Shown here piece after piece: positions 8,254-16,669 of a stretch of DNA of 19,859 nt (the stretch's first letter is position 1; each line of letters starts with the position of its first letter). The DNA comes from an uncultured Porphyromonadaceae bacterium (lineage in GTDB: Bacteria; Bacteroidota; Bacteroidia; Bacteroidales; Muribaculaceae): assembly GCA_947176285.1 (NCBI GenBank), contig CAMWQF010000017.1:1-19859 (forward strand), read 5' to 3'. A model generated the notes under the pieces. That model worked only from the letters and a program-made list of their open reading frames with translations. It did not search any database and was not told the DNA's origin. A program made the translations under genes and the position numbers.

Positions 8254-8292
8254 AAAAAAGCAGATGATCTGATTAGGATCATCTGCTTTTTT
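8254..8292 (-). terminator. strong intrinsic terminator of the rpmB operon
   Basis: A perfect 16-bp stem (arms 8254-8269 and 8277-8292) closes a 7-base loop. On the minus strand the last six stem bases are T and the T-rich stretch continues (complement of the A-run at 8246-8253). It begins 20 bases after the stop codon of the DUF4295 gene. The A6...T6 ends make it symmetrical, but only minus-strand genes reach it. Confidence 0.92.
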
Positions 8293-8312
8293 ATAATGAA
8301 GATTGATAAATC

Positions 8313-8462
8313 TTATTTGAGGGCAGCCTGAACTGCATCATTGGGCACCATCTCTTCTTTGAAGACATAAGCGCCGGTCTTTGGGGATTTCTCCATTTTG
8401 ATGACTTTGGAGTAAGTACGTCCTTCACCCTTCTGAAGAGACGCGACGGTTTTCTTTGCCAT
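8313..8462 (-). CDS. DUF4295 small basic protein, ribosome-associated candidate
   Basis: A 49-residue lysine-rich protein starts M-A-K-K-T-V-A-S-L-Q-K-G-E-G-R and ends N-D-A-V-Q-A-A-L-K. From its sequence and position directly after rpmG it is the Bacteroidota-specific DUF4295 family. My recollection, not checked here, is that a small protein of this kind was seen in the Flavobacterium johnsoniae ribosome structure and named bL38. The A-K-K start resembles that of L33 and other ribosomal proteins. It begins 12 bases after the rpmG stop codon and ends 20 bases before a strong terminator, so it is the last gene of the L28-L33 operon and presumably made in ribosomal-protein amounts. No catalytic motif is visible. 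Confidence 0.88.
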   Translation of the reverse strand: MAKKTVASLQKGEGRTYSKVIKMEKSPKTGAYVFKEEMVPNDAVQAALK

Positions 8463-8474
8463 GGGTCAGAGTGC

Positions 8475-8663
8475 TTATTTGATTTCTTTGTGGATGGTCA
8501 TTTTCTTCAGGATCGGATTGTACTTCTTGAGTTCCATACGACCCGGAGTGTTCTTGCGGTTTTTGGTAGTGATGTAACGGCTCATACCGGGCATTCCGCT
8601 TGCCTTGTGCTCAGTGCATTCAAGAATCACCTGCACACGATTGCCTTTTGCTTTCTTTGCCAT
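8475..8663 (-). CDS. rpmG: 50S ribosomal protein L33 (bL33)
   Basis: A 62-residue basic protein with the L33 pattern: M-A-K-K-A-K-G-N-R-V-Q-V-I-L-E-C-T-E (1-18), Y-I-T-T-K-N-R-K-N-T-P-G-R-M-E-L-K-K-Y (30-48) and a C-terminal H-K-E-I-K. Only one cysteine (C16) remains, so it is the zinc-free form of L33 rather than the four-cysteine form. L33 is a small part of the large subunit near the E site. It starts 15 bases after the rpmB stop codon and belongs to one transcript with rpmB and the DUF4295 gene. Confidence 0.97.
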   Translation of the reverse strand: MAKKAKGNRVQVILECTEHKASGMPGMSRYITTKNRKNTPGRMELKKYNPILKKMTIHKEIK

Positions 8664-8678
8664 AATTATTGAACGCTA

Positions 8679-8942
8679 TTAGAGCGAGAGAATTTGAATG
8701 TTTTTGAAATCAAGGTTGCCTTCTGCTTCAGCACGTTTCAATGCTGCGTTGAGGCCGATTTTGTTGATAGTGCGGAGAGCACGAGCGCTGACGCGGAGCT
8801 CAATCCACATGTCCTGTTCTACCCAATAGAACTTCTTGGTGTGCAGGTTCACATTGAATCTGCGTTTGGTGCGGCGCTTCGAGTGGGAAACGTTGTTGCC
8901 GACCGACGCTTTTTTGCCTGTAATCTGACAAGTCTTTGACAT
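8679..8942 (-). CDS. rpmB: 50S ribosomal protein L28 (bL28)
   Basis: An 87-residue large-subunit protein with the L28 signature M-S-K-T-C-Q-I-T-G-K-K (1-11), the basic stretch S-H-S-K-R-R-T-K-R-R-F-N-V-N-L (19-33) and V-S-A-R-A-L-R-T-I-N-K-I-G (52-64). The frame stays open to a further upstream ATG (9069-9071), but that codon overlaps the predicted promoter and the extra 43 residues do not belong to the family, so the ATG at 8942 is the start. No Shine-Dalgarno sequence precedes it, which is normal in this phylum. It has its own promoter and an unusually long leader of about 120 bases. Confidence 0.97.
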   Translation of the reverse strand: MSKTCQITGKKASVGNNVSHSKRRTKRRFNVNLHTKKFYWVEQDMWIELRVSARALRTINKIGLNAALKRAEAEGNLDFKNIQILSL

Positions 8943-9062
8943 GACTGAGGTTTGTTTTTTACTTCTATAAAAATTTAACTTTCGGATTGAGGCGGCCATC
9001 ACAGTCTCATATCGCCCCGCCGGCGCATCATTTGGCGGAACTTTTAAGGATGTGCCACAAAT
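8943..9062 (-). promoter_or_regulatory. long 5' leader of rpmB with a GC-rich hairpin
   Basis: The predicted leader is about 120 bases, whereas the nadE, tsaD and prs leaders are about 30-45. It contains a GC-rich block (about 9010-9040) in which CCGCC can pair with GGCGG around a 12-base loop, within an otherwise AT-rich region. An autoregulatory ribosomal-protein leader is possible. I do not recognise it as a known RNA family. Confidence 0.35.
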
Positions 9063-9068
9063 CGGTTG

Positions 9069-9100
9069 CAAAATTACAATTTTTTTTGCATATGTGCAAG
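9069..9100 (-). promoter_or_regulatory. promoter of rpmB-rpmG-DUF4295
   Basis: On the minus strand CTTG (9100-9097) is followed after 20 bases by TAATTTTG (9076-9069), a full match to the Bacteroidota -7 element. Predicted transcription start is near 9062. It lies between the end of cinA and rpmB, so the ribosomal genes can be transcribed separately from tsaD-cinA. Confidence 0.75.
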
Positions 9101-9177
9101 AGATTTACGACTTTTTTTTCTGAAATTCGTTTTTTTTAAGGCGTTCGAACCCTATGAACAGAGATTGTATGCCAAGA

Positions 9178-9939
9178 TTACTCGTCGGCGAGGTCATCTT
9201 CTTCTTCGTATGTGTCTCGAAGAAGGTTGATCAGCATCACCATGCCATGGGCGGTTGCTTGTTCTATGACGTCGTTGCGTGTCCCTTTGAAATGACGGCA
9301 TTCGGCTACGAGTTTACTGCCATATTTAGCTCCTATCCATACTGTTCCTACCGGTTTGTATTTAGTCCCGCCATCAGGTCCGGCAATCCCGGAAGTAGAA
9401 ATGGCACAATCGCTTCGCATTAGCCGGGCAGCTCCTTCAGCCATCGCTTCTACAACCTCCCGGCTTACGGCTCCTTGCTGGTCGATATATTTTTGTGGAA
9501 CCCCGAGGACATTGGTCTTGACATCATTGGCATAACTGACTATGCTTCCGAGGAAATATGTGCTGCTTCCAGGTTGTTGAGTAATTCGGTGTGCTATGTT
9601 GCCTCCCGTACAACTTTCCGCGCAAGACACTGTCAATTCCCTTTCTTTCAAAAGAGCGCCTAACACTTCTGCAAGAGACTTGTCTTCATCGGCAATTACA
9701 TCTTTTGTGAAGATGTCTCGAAGATTTTGATGGAGGCGATTAATTTGAAAGCGTAGAATAGCCAACCCTGAATGCTGGCCTGTCAATGTAATTTTCGACA
9801 GAAGAAGGTTTGCCTCTATGGCGATTTTGATATATTCGGGGAGGTGCATCTCGAAATGCTTCAGGATGCGTGCTAATTCGTCTTCAGTGTAGCCATACAC
9901 TATGACATGTCTTTTTTCTATGTTAGGGACTTCGTTCAT
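9178..9939 (-). CDS. cinA: CinA-family protein lacking the N-terminal MoaB-like domain
   Basis: The 253 residues match only the last two thirds of a full CinA (about 415 residues). Residues 10-80 look like the KH-type linker domain (R-H-V-I-V-Y-G-Y-T-E-D-E-L, then H-L-P-E-Y-I-K-I-A). Residues 88-245 are the PncC-like amidase domain, which in related proteins converts nicotinamide mononucleotide to nicotinic acid mononucleotide: S-L-A-E-V-L-G (88-94), S-C-A-E-S-C-T-G-G (105-113), S-Y-A-N-D-V-K-T-N-V-L-G-V (135-147, with K141) and S-T-S-G-I-A-G-P-D-G-G-T. The N-terminal MoaB-like domain with COG1058 pyrophosphatase activity is absent. It cannot be hidden by a frameshift, because tsaD stops only 19 bases upstream. 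The acidic tail (E-E-E-D-D-L-A-D-E) is odd. It is probably co-transcribed with tsaD. Confidence 0.9.
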   Translation of the reverse strand: MNEVPNIEKRHVIVYGYTEDELARILKHFEMHLPEYIKIAIEANLLLSKITLTGQHSGLAILRFQINRLHQNLRDIFTKDVIADEDKSLAEVLGALLKERELTVSCAESCTGGNIAHRITQQPGSSTYFLGSIVSYANDVKTNVLGVPQKYIDQQGAVSREVVEAMAEGAARLMRSDCAISTSGIAGPDGGTKYKPVGTVWIGAKYGSKLVAECRHFKGTRNDVIEQATAHGMVMLINLLRDTYEEEDDLADE

Positions 9940-9958
9940 AATCTTCGTAATGTCCGAG

Positions 9959-10975
9959 TTATACTTCTACTTTTGAATATGGAGGCAAATCAAGAGGACA
10001 GAAATCCCCTTTTAGATACTTGAAATATCCGGCAATTGCCACCATTGCGGCATTGTCTGTAGTAAAAACGCGTTTCGGAATCCACGCTTTCAATTTGCGT
10101 CGTTTGCAGAAATCCTCTATAGCAGCCCTTACGCCTGAATTTGCCGACACTCCTCCGCCAATGGCAATGGCATTTACTTTATCGGCTTTTACAGCCTTAG
10201 CCAATTTATCAAGAAGAATGTCAATGATAGTCTTTTGAAGAGAGGCTGCCAAGTCTGCTTTTCTGTTCTCAATAAAATTCGGATCCTCTTTCAGGTTGTC
10301 TCGTATTGTATATAGAAAGGATGTCTTTAATCCGCTGAAAGAGTAGTCAAATCCCGGAATGTGGGGTTTAGAAAATTTGAAAGCATCAGGATTCCCTTCA
10401 GCGGCAAGACGATCGATATGCGGACCTCCGGGATAGGGGAGTCCCATTACCTTTGCGCATTTGTCGAAAGCTTCCCCGGCTGCATCATCAATAGTAGATC
10501 CGAGTATTTCCATGTCAAATGGGGATTTGACAAGAATGATCTGAGAATTTCCACCGGAAATCAAAAGGCATATAAATGGAAACTCGGGAACTTCCTGATC
10601 TTCTGACTCGCGAATGAAATGACTTAAAACGTGACCATGAAGATGATTTACGTCGATTGTAGGAATATCTAATCCTATAGCCATTCCTTTTGCAAATGTT
10701 GTGCCAACAAGCAGCGATCCGAGAAGTCCGGGACCTCGAGTGAAGGCTATGGCATCAACATTTGAAGCGGAAATGCCGGCTTGGCTCAATGCTTGGCTCA
10801 CTACCGGCACTATGTTTTGCTGGTGGGCTCTGCTTGCAAGTTCAGGCACAACGCCTCCGTATTGCTCATGGACTTTCTGGCTTGCTATGACGTTGCTGCG
10901 AAGGATTCCGTCAGTGATTACCGCTGCGGATGTGTCGTCGCAACTTGACTCGATTCCAAGTATGGTCGTGCTCAT
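9959..10975 (-). CDS. tsaD: tRNA N6-adenosine threonylcarbamoyltransferase
   Basis: TsaD (formerly Gcp/YgjD) moves the threonylcarbamoyl group from TC-AMP to A37 of ANN-decoding tRNAs, together with TsaB and TsaE, which are not in this window. The 338 residues are full length. Recognised features are the ASKHA-fold start I-L-G-I-E-S-S-C-D-D-T (5-15), the iron-binding H-x-x-x-H pair H111 and H115 in N-H-L-H-G-H-V-L-S-H-F, the L-L-I-S-G-G-N-S-Q phosphate loop and A-I-G-G-G-V-S-A-N-S-G near the C-terminus. It is divergent from tamB across a 265-base gap, has a promoter of its own, and is followed after 19 bases by cinA. Confidence 0.97.
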   Translation of the reverse strand: MSTTILGIESSCDDTSAAVITDGILRSNVIASQKVHEQYGGVVPELASRAHQQNIVPVVSQALSQAGISASNVDAIAFTRGPGLLGSLLVGTTFAKGMAIGLDIPTIDVNHLHGHVLSHFIRESEDQEVPEFPFICLLISGGNSQIILVKSPFDMEILGSTIDDAAGEAFDKCAKVMGLPYPGGPHIDRLAAEGNPDAFKFSKPHIPGFDYSFSGLKTSFLYTIRDNLKEDPNFIENRKADLAASLQKTIIDILLDKLAKAVKADKVNAIAIGGGVSANSGVRAAIEDFCKRRKLKAWIPKRVFTTDNAAMVAIAGYFKYLKGDFCPLDLPPYSKVEV

Positions 10976-11022
10976 TGAATAGATATTAATTCTTCTGAAA
11001 CTTCGGTTTTATGAGTTCAATG

Positions 11023-11054
11023 CAAAGTTAATACTATTTTTTGAAAGATGCAAA
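11023..11054 (-). promoter_or_regulatory. promoter of tsaD-cinA
   Basis: On the minus strand TTTG (11054-11051) is followed after exactly 20 bases by TAACTTTG (11030-11023). Both boxes match the Bacteroidota consensus perfectly. Predicted transcription start is near 11016, about 40 bases before the tsaD ATG. Confidence 0.82.
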
Positions 11055-11160
11055 TGAAGTTATTAATTTAAGTCTAAACGCTATCATTATTTGATTTCGA
11101 AATTAAAAGTTACGTCAATGATTTTTTGTATTATGTAGGTGTAAAATCATGTTTTTTTAT

Positions 11161-11168
11161 TAATTTTG
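11161..11168 (+). promoter_or_regulatory. possible -7 element for tamB
   Basis: TAATTTTG at 11161-11168 matches the Bacteroidota -7 box and would give a start near 11175, 65 bases before the tamB ATG. No TTG lies at the expected distance upstream (the closest TTTG ends at 11128, 32 bases away), so this is weaker than the minus-strand promoters. The rest of the 10976-11240 gap is AT-rich with nothing else recognised. Confidence 0.4.
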
Positions 11169-11240
11169 TAGTTCATACAGACAAAATCGATGTGATAAAT
11201 ATGTCTGAATTGCTTGAAATTTAGGAATATCTGTGTGTAA

Positions 11241-14200
11241 ATGAGCATATTGCGACCAATATATAGAGTGGCAAGGAGCATAATCATGATTGTGATTGCG
11301 CTTCTTGTAGTGGTGTATGTTGGTCTTTACGTTTTCCTCTCAGTGCCGTCTATACAAAATAAGATCAAGATGCTGGTATGCGAAGAAACTTCTTTACTTC
11401 TGGGAGGAAAAATAGGTATCGAATCATTGACGGTGCTTCCATTCAGCGAAGTGATTCTTTCAGAAGTAAGCCTTGACTCTCCTGATGGCGATCGATGTGC
11501 AAGTATAAAAAAGGTTGCAGCCGGTATTGATTTATGGAGATTGGTCGCAGACCGTAAGATTGTGCTCAATTATGCTGAAATAATAGGTTTGGACGTCAAG
11601 GTGGTTCAAGATTCGTTGGGTGCGCCGACAAATATACAATTTTTAATCGATGCGCTTTCTCCTAAGGACAAAACTAAACCTCCAACGCTATTTGATTTGA
11701 AAATAAGAAATGTTGTGATCCGAGAATCTAAGGCATCATATATTCGACGTTGGATGATAGATAATAATGGCAACTCTCTTCCATTTGCAGAAATGAAAAT
11801 GGAAAGACTTAGGATGGATCTAAGCATACCGGTTTTGAAGAATGATTTTTACAAGTTTCTTATCCGAAACATGCAGTTTGAAATCACTCCTAATGTCACT
11901 GTCAGAAGCCTTTCTGCCGATGTGGAATATGTCAAAGATGAAGCCGGAATCAGCGACCGTCTGATAGTGAAGGATTTTAATATTTCATTGCCAAATTCTT
12001 CATTGAATGTTGCCGATATAGATTTAAATCTTGCAGATTTATCTGATATAGATACCAAGTTGACCGGCTTGATTACTCCTTCAGATTTTGCGGGACTGCT
12101 ACCTCAGTTGAATTCTTTTGATTCTCCGTGGAATCTCAAAGTTGATGCTCATTACATAAATAATTGCGTTGAAGTAGCAGAATTTGCAATCAGCAACGAC
12201 TATTGTCATTCATATTTAAATTTTAATGGCAATGTGGGAAATATCAACAATATTGATAGCTTAAATCTCAATGTGTCAAGCCTAAAGGCTGATTTTTCTG
12301 AAAAGATAATATCCGGAGTATGCGACTTGATTCCTAAAATATCAGATAAAGTTAAGGGAATCATTAATTCAGCCGGCAATGTTTTTCTTGAATTCGATGG
12401 TAGTTTGACAGATTGCGACAAGGCAAAAGGAAAAGGAATGCTTTCTACCGGACATGGTAAGATCGATTTCGATGCAGAGGGGAAATTTCTTAAGTCAAAA
12501 AGACCACAGTTTAAGATAGTTGCTAATGCGGAAGATCTCGATGTCGGCACTTTATTAAATACAGATAAAGTTGGTGCTGTATCATTAGCCATTGATGCTG
12601 ATTTTGCAGGTCTTGACAAAAATGTAGATGGCGTGGTGTCGCTATCATCGGATGAACTTGTGTTGGTAGGAAATAAATTTCAAGGGGTGGATTTTGAAAT
12701 AAGAAAATCCAAGTCTGATATTGCAGTAGTGCTCGACGCATCTTCCGGCGACATGAGGATAAATCTTGAAGGAGGAGCGGTGTTAGACGGTGTGAATTCG
12801 TTAATGCAAACAAATGTAGAACTTTCAAATTTCAATCCATCGCAATTCGGCTTAAAAGGGAAAATGGCTGATTGCATCATGTCTACAAACCTGCACGCCG
12901 ACACTAAAGGGAATAATCCTGACAATATCACCGGAGAGTTGCTCATCTCTAATCTTAACTTAGTCAGAAATGATGGGCAGACCCTGATTCTCCCGGAACT
13001 TTCTGTCAGCATAGATTCTATAGAATCCGCTTCAATGAGCCATTATGAATTTGGTAGATATGTAATAATAGCGAGTGATTGGGTTGATGCAAGAATTTAT
13101 GGAGACATCAATCCTACCAAATTGATTCCGGAATTGAAAGAGATGCTTTCTTCTGTATTCCCTACATTGATTTCTCCAAAGCCTGCTATTAAAGATGAGT
13201 TTGTGGCAAGCAATAATTTTACTTTCAATGTCAATGTCAAAGGAGTTTCTGCTCCATATGTATTCTTCAATACACCGGTCAGACCATTATTAGACATTCC
13301 TATCAATGGCGAAGTAAATGCTAAGAAAGGGAAAGCAAACATAAGTTTTTCTACGCCACACCTTCAACAGGGAAAAAACAAACTCATAAGAAATGCCGGC
13401 CTTGACGTTTCAATAGATTCTTTCTTAGGAATGGCTAAAATGACTGGAGGTTTGATTTTCCCGGCGAAAAAAGGTGATGTTGAAATTGCCACAGACTTAT
13501 CTGCCATGCATGATAAAGTGAATATAAATATCGGTCTGAACCCTACGATGGAAAGTGCAATAAAAGGTGGCATTTCATTGGAAACTTCATTCTCAAGGAT
13601 TCCGAATCCATTCAAACCTAATGGAGATCTTGCTGTAGATCTCAATATTCTTCCATCCACTATCACAGTAAGTGGAACCCCTTGGACTATTGCTGATGGT
13701 TTCGTGGATTATTCTTCTCAAAGAGTGTCTGTCAGCAATTTTTTGATAAGCCATGACAATCAATATGTTAAGATAGATGGAGTGGCATCTGAAAGTCCAT
13801 CCGACCGGGTGAAAATAATGCTTAACGACATAGATCTTGAATATATATTCAATATTCTGAACATCAATTATGTTTCTTTTGGGGGTATGGCTACAGGAGA
13901 AGTTGTGGGAAGCCAACTGCTTACTAAGTCTCCGATGGCTAAGACGGAATTTCTTCATGTGAAGGGATTAAGTTATAATGGTGCTGAACTTGGCGATGGA
14001 GATCTTGCTTCTGATTATGATGCGGATGTTCAAAAAGTTGGCATTTATGCAGTAATTCGTGATCCGTTGACGCGACAGCGGAAAGTCAGTGTCAATGGCG
14101 GAATCTGGGTGACTCGGGATTCCCTGAGTTTTGATTTTGATGCTGACAAGGTTAATGTTGGAATCATGAAGCCGTTTGTGTCTGCTTTCTGTTCTGATTT

Positions 14201-15839
14201 GGATGGAAAAGCCTCCGGCAAATGCAAACTTTATGGCTCATTTTCTGATATTGATCTGACAGGTGCGCTCTTGGCTGATACCATTTCCATGAAACTTGAC
14301 TTCACTAATACATGGTATCATGCGGGCAATGATTCAGTTTTTCTTAAAAAAGGGTTAATTGATATTCCACCGCTGACCCTCTATGATGATGAGGGACATT
14401 CTGCAGAATTTAGCGGTTGGCTTCGACATACTTATTTCCATAATCCCGTATTCAACTTTAAATTGCGGGATGCCAAGTCTATTCTGTGTTACAACACGAA
14501 TGAAGCAATGAACCCACTATGGTATGGCACTATCTACGGAACAGGCCATGGTCAAATCAACGGGGAGCCGGGAGTAGTTGAGATCGACATTAACATGGAG
14601 ACCGAGGCAAATTCCAAATTCTACTATGTCATCAGTGATGCGGAGGATGTGGCGCAATATTCATTCTTGACTTTTACCGACAAGCGAAAAGAAAAAATGG
14701 AGGCGGCTAAGTCTGACACCATACCCGAATATCTTAAGAAATTCCAAAAAGAAAGTCAAGAAATGGAAGAGGGGTCGAGCAATGTCATACTTTCATTGAA
14801 AGGCACTGTGAATAATGATGCGCTTGTGACGTTGGTGATGGATCCAAAAGCCGGAGACAATATCACAGCGCGAGGTCAGGGTGCTCTGCAGATGGATTAC
14901 AATATGGCTAACAATGATCTTAGGATGATTGGCACATATATACTTGATGAAGGAAACTATAACTTCACGCTTCAAGACATCATCATCAAAAATTTCAATA
15001 TTAAGAAAGGCAGTTTGATAAAATTTGATGGCGACCCGATGAATGCTAACCTTGATATTGCTGCCACTTATCGGGTAAATACCAATTTGACCGACCTTGA
15101 CAAAAGTTTTGCAAATGATAAAGAATTGAATCGTACTAATGTTCCTGTAGATGCATTGCTTATTGTGAAGGGACCCATGACAAATCCTGACATTTCTTTT
15201 GATATTGAATTGCCTACATTGACTTCAGATGTAGAGAGGAAAGTTAAGAGTTTGGTTTCTACCAACGACATGATGAGCCGACAGATTATTTATTTGCTTG
15301 CACTCAACAGATTCTATACTCCTGAGTATACAGGCGGGCAGAGCAACGGATCTGAATGGTCGAGCATGGCATCTTCTACACTCTCTTCACAATTGAGCAA
15401 TATCCTAAGCCAAATGACCGATAAACTTGACGTGGCTCCTTCTTTCAGAAGCGAAAAAGGTGATTTTTCAGATATGGAATTTGACCTTGCTCTCTCCTCA
15501 AGGCTTCTCAACAACCGACTTTTGATCAATGGAAATTTTGGATATCGCGACAAGAATACAAGCAACACTCAATTTGTAGGAGACTTCGATATTGAATATC
15601 TGCTTAATAAAAATGGAAATCTACGCCTGAAAGCATATAATCATTTCAACGATCAGAACTATTACTTACGTTCTGCCTTGACCACTCAGGGTGTCGGTGT
15701 AGTATTCAGACTTGATTTCGACAGGCTGTTCCGTAAGAAAAAGGAAGAAGAGCAGAATGATGACAGTGTATCGGCTAATGATCCGATTGAAATGGAACCT
15801 AATGAGAGAGGTCTTGAAATAATTAAGAACGATCAATAA
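11241..15839 (+). CDS. tamB: TamB-family translocation/assembly protein (AsmA-like, DUF490)
   Basis: A 1532-residue envelope protein with one N-terminal membrane anchor (about 11-33: S-I-I-M-I-V-I-A-L-L-V-V-V-Y-V-G) and a very long periplasmic part rich in alternating beta-strand sequence, as expected for the beta-taco groove of TamB/AsmA proteins. These bridge inner and outer membranes and are linked to outer-membrane protein assembly and phospholipid transport. Residues 35-120 resemble the conserved N-terminal block (V-P-S-I-Q-N-K-I-K, then G-G-K-I-G-I-E-S-L). The C-terminal DUF490 domain, about 1150-1510, includes G-N-Y-N-F-T-L-Q-D-I-I-I-K-N-F and ends with V-G-V-V-F-R-L-D-F-D-R-L-F-R, followed by a charged tail of about 40 residues. 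No TamA/BamA-type barrel gene is adjacent. It is the first gene of a three-gene plus-strand run, with the patatin gene 11 bases downstream. Confidence 0.93.
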   Translation: MSILRPIYRVARSIIMIVIALLVVVYVGLYVFLSVPSIQNKIKMLVCEETSLLLGGKIGIESLTVLPFSEVILSEVSLDSPDGDRCASIKKVAAGIDLWRLVADRKIVLNYAEIIGLDVKVVQDSLGAPTNIQFLIDALSPKDKTKPPTLFDLKIRNVVIRESKASYIRRWMIDNNGNSLPFAEMKMERLRMDLSIPVLKNDFYKFLIRNMQFEITPNVTVRSLSADVEYVKDEAGISDRLIVKDFNISLPNSSLNVADIDLNLADLSDIDTKLTGLITPSDFAGLLPQLNSFDSPWNLKVDAHYINNCVEVAEFAISNDYCHSYLNFNGNVGNINNIDSLNLNVSSLKADFSEKIISGVCDLIPKISDKVKGIINSAGNVFLEFDGSLTDCDKAKGKGMLSTGHGKIDFDAEGKFLKSKRPQFKIVANAEDLDVGTLLNTDKVGAVSLAIDADFAGLDKNVDGVVSLSSDELVLVGNKFQGVDFEIRKSKSDIAVVLDASSGDMRINLEGGAVLDGVNSLMQTNVELSNFNPSQFGLKGKMADCIMSTNLHADTKGNNPDNITGELLISNLNLVRNDGQTLILPELSVSIDSIESASMSHYEFGRYVIIASDWVDARIYGDINPTKLIPELKEMLSSVFPTLISPKPAIKDEFVASNNFTFNVNVKGVSAPYVFFNTPVRPLLDIPINGEVNAKKGKANISFSTPHLQQGKNKLIRNAGLDVSIDSFLGMAKMTGGLIFPAKKGDVEIATDLSAMHDKVNINIGLNPTMESAIKGGISLETSFSRIPNPFKPNGDLAVDLNILPSTITVSGTPWTIADGFVDYSSQRVSVSNFLISHDNQYVKIDGVASESPSDRVKIMLNDIDLEYIFNILNINYVSFGGMATGEVVGSQLLTKSPMAKTEFLHVKGLSYNGAELGDGDLASDYDADVQKVGIYAVIRDPLTRQRKVSVNGGIWVTRDSLSFDFDADKVNVGIMKPFVSAFCSDLDGKASGKCKLYGSFSDIDLTGALLADTISMKLDFTNTWYHAGNDSVFLKKGLIDIPPLTLYDDEGHSAEFSGWLRHTYFHNPVFNFKLRDAKSILCYNTNEAMNPLWYGTIYGTGHGQINGEPGVVEIDINMETEANSKFYYVISDAEDVAQYSFLTFTDKRKEKMEAAKSDTIPEYLKKFQKESQEMEEGSSNVILSLKGTVNNDALVTLVMDPKAGDNITARGQGALQMDYNMANNDLRMIGTYILDEGNYNFTLQDIIIKNFNIKKGSLIKFDGDPMNANLDIAATYRVNTNLTDLDKSFANDKELNRTNVPVDALLIVKGPMTNPDISFDIELPTLTSDVERKVKSLVSTNDMMSRQIIYLLALNRFYTPEYTGGQSNGSEWSSMASSTLSSQLSNILSQMTDKLDVAPSFRSEKGDFSDMEFDLALSSRLLNNRLLINGNFGYRDKNTSNTQFVGDFDIEYLLNKNGNLRLKAYNHFNDQNYYLRSALTTQGVGVVFRLDFDRLFRKKKEEEQNDDSVSANDPIEMEPNERGLEIIKNDQ

Positions 15840-15850
15840 AATAAAAAGAT

Positions 15851-16669
15851 ATGATTTGGAGTATTGGTGAAATTCTTGGAAAAATAGGTCTTGTTTCAAA
15901 TTCCGTAGGCTATGCCTTCAGCGGAGGGGGTGCAAGAGGATTTTCTCATATAGGAGTGTTGAAAGCATTGGAAAGTTTTGGTTTGCATCCCGACGTGATG
16001 TCGGGTGTGTCTGCCGGTAGTGTGGCTGCCGTAATGTATGGTGCCGGATTGACTCCTGATGATATGACACATTGTTTTGAAGACCTGTCGAAAGTTCGCG
16101 AATTTGTGACTTGGAAGGTGCCTGGAAATTCCCTTATGAAGATTGACAAGTTTGGAAAACTAATAGAGTCTTGGTTGCCGGTAAGAAACCTGGAAGACCT
16201 CAAGATTCCGACAATCGTTTGTGCTACTGATTTTCAGCATTGCAAATCGATAGGATGGGCAAAAGGTGAAATTGTGCCAAGAGTGCTAGCGTCTTGCTCA
16301 ATCCCTATAGTATTCGAGCCGGTCAAGATAAACAATGGTGTTTATGTCGACGGTGGGGTATTGAGAAATCTCCCTGCTTGGGCTATTAGAAAATATTGCA
16401 AGACTCTTTATGGACTTAACTGTTCTCCATTTCATAATATATGGAAAGACATATCCAAACATAATCTTCTGGAGATCGCTTTAAGAAGTTATCAACTCAT
16501 GTCTAAATCAAATATGGTGAATGATGCCAAGATGTGTGATGTGCTCATCAATCTTAGAGGGGCACATGCAATCGGCACTTTTGATGTGGCTAAACTTCAT
16601 CATATAGTGGGTCTCGGTTATGAGACAGCGTGCAGAATATTAGAAAAGAAACTAAACAATAAAATTTGA
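15851..16669 (+). CDS. patatin-like phospholipase (RssA type)
   Basis: A 272-residue serine hydrolase of the patatin family, which cleaves acyl chains from phospholipids or related lipids with a Ser-Asp dyad. The oxyanion hole G-G-G-A-R-G is at 25-30, the nucleophile motif G-V-S-A-G at 52-56 (S54) and the aspartate motif V-D-G-G-V at 166-170 (D167). The protein is one catalytic domain with no convincing signal peptide and no outer-membrane barrel, so it is probably cytoplasmic or peripheral to the inner membrane, resembling E. coli RssA rather than the secreted PlpD/ExoU types. It starts 11 bases after tamB and its TGA overlaps the ATG of the next gene. Lying between a lipid-transport-linked tamB and an amylase gene, it may act in membrane lipid turnover, but its substrate is unknown. 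Confidence 0.93.
   Translation: MIWSIGEILGKIGLVSNSVGYAFSGGGARGFSHIGVLKALESFGLHPDVMSGVSAGSVAAVMYGAGLTPDDMTHCFEDLSKVREFVTWKVPGNSLMKIDKFGKLIESWLPVRNLEDLKIPTIVCATDFQHCKSIGWAKGEIVPRVLASCSIPIVFEPVKINNGVYVDGGVLRNLPAWAIRKYCKTLYGLNCSPFHNIWKDISKHNLLEIALRSYQLMSKSNMVNDAKMCDVLINLRGAHAIGTFDVAKLHHIVGLGYETACRILEKKLNNKI

Noticed and set aside
8679..9071. Extended 130-residue version of L28
   Set aside because: The upstream ATG overlaps the predicted -7 element, and the added 43 residues do not match the family; the ATG at 8942 gives the normal length.
9134..9160. GTTCGAACCC, similar to a tRNA T-loop
   Set aside because: Neither strand gives a paired T-stem, acceptor stem or anticodon arm around it; it is a short chance palindrome after cinA. 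It also fails as a cinA terminator because no U-run follows on the minus strand.
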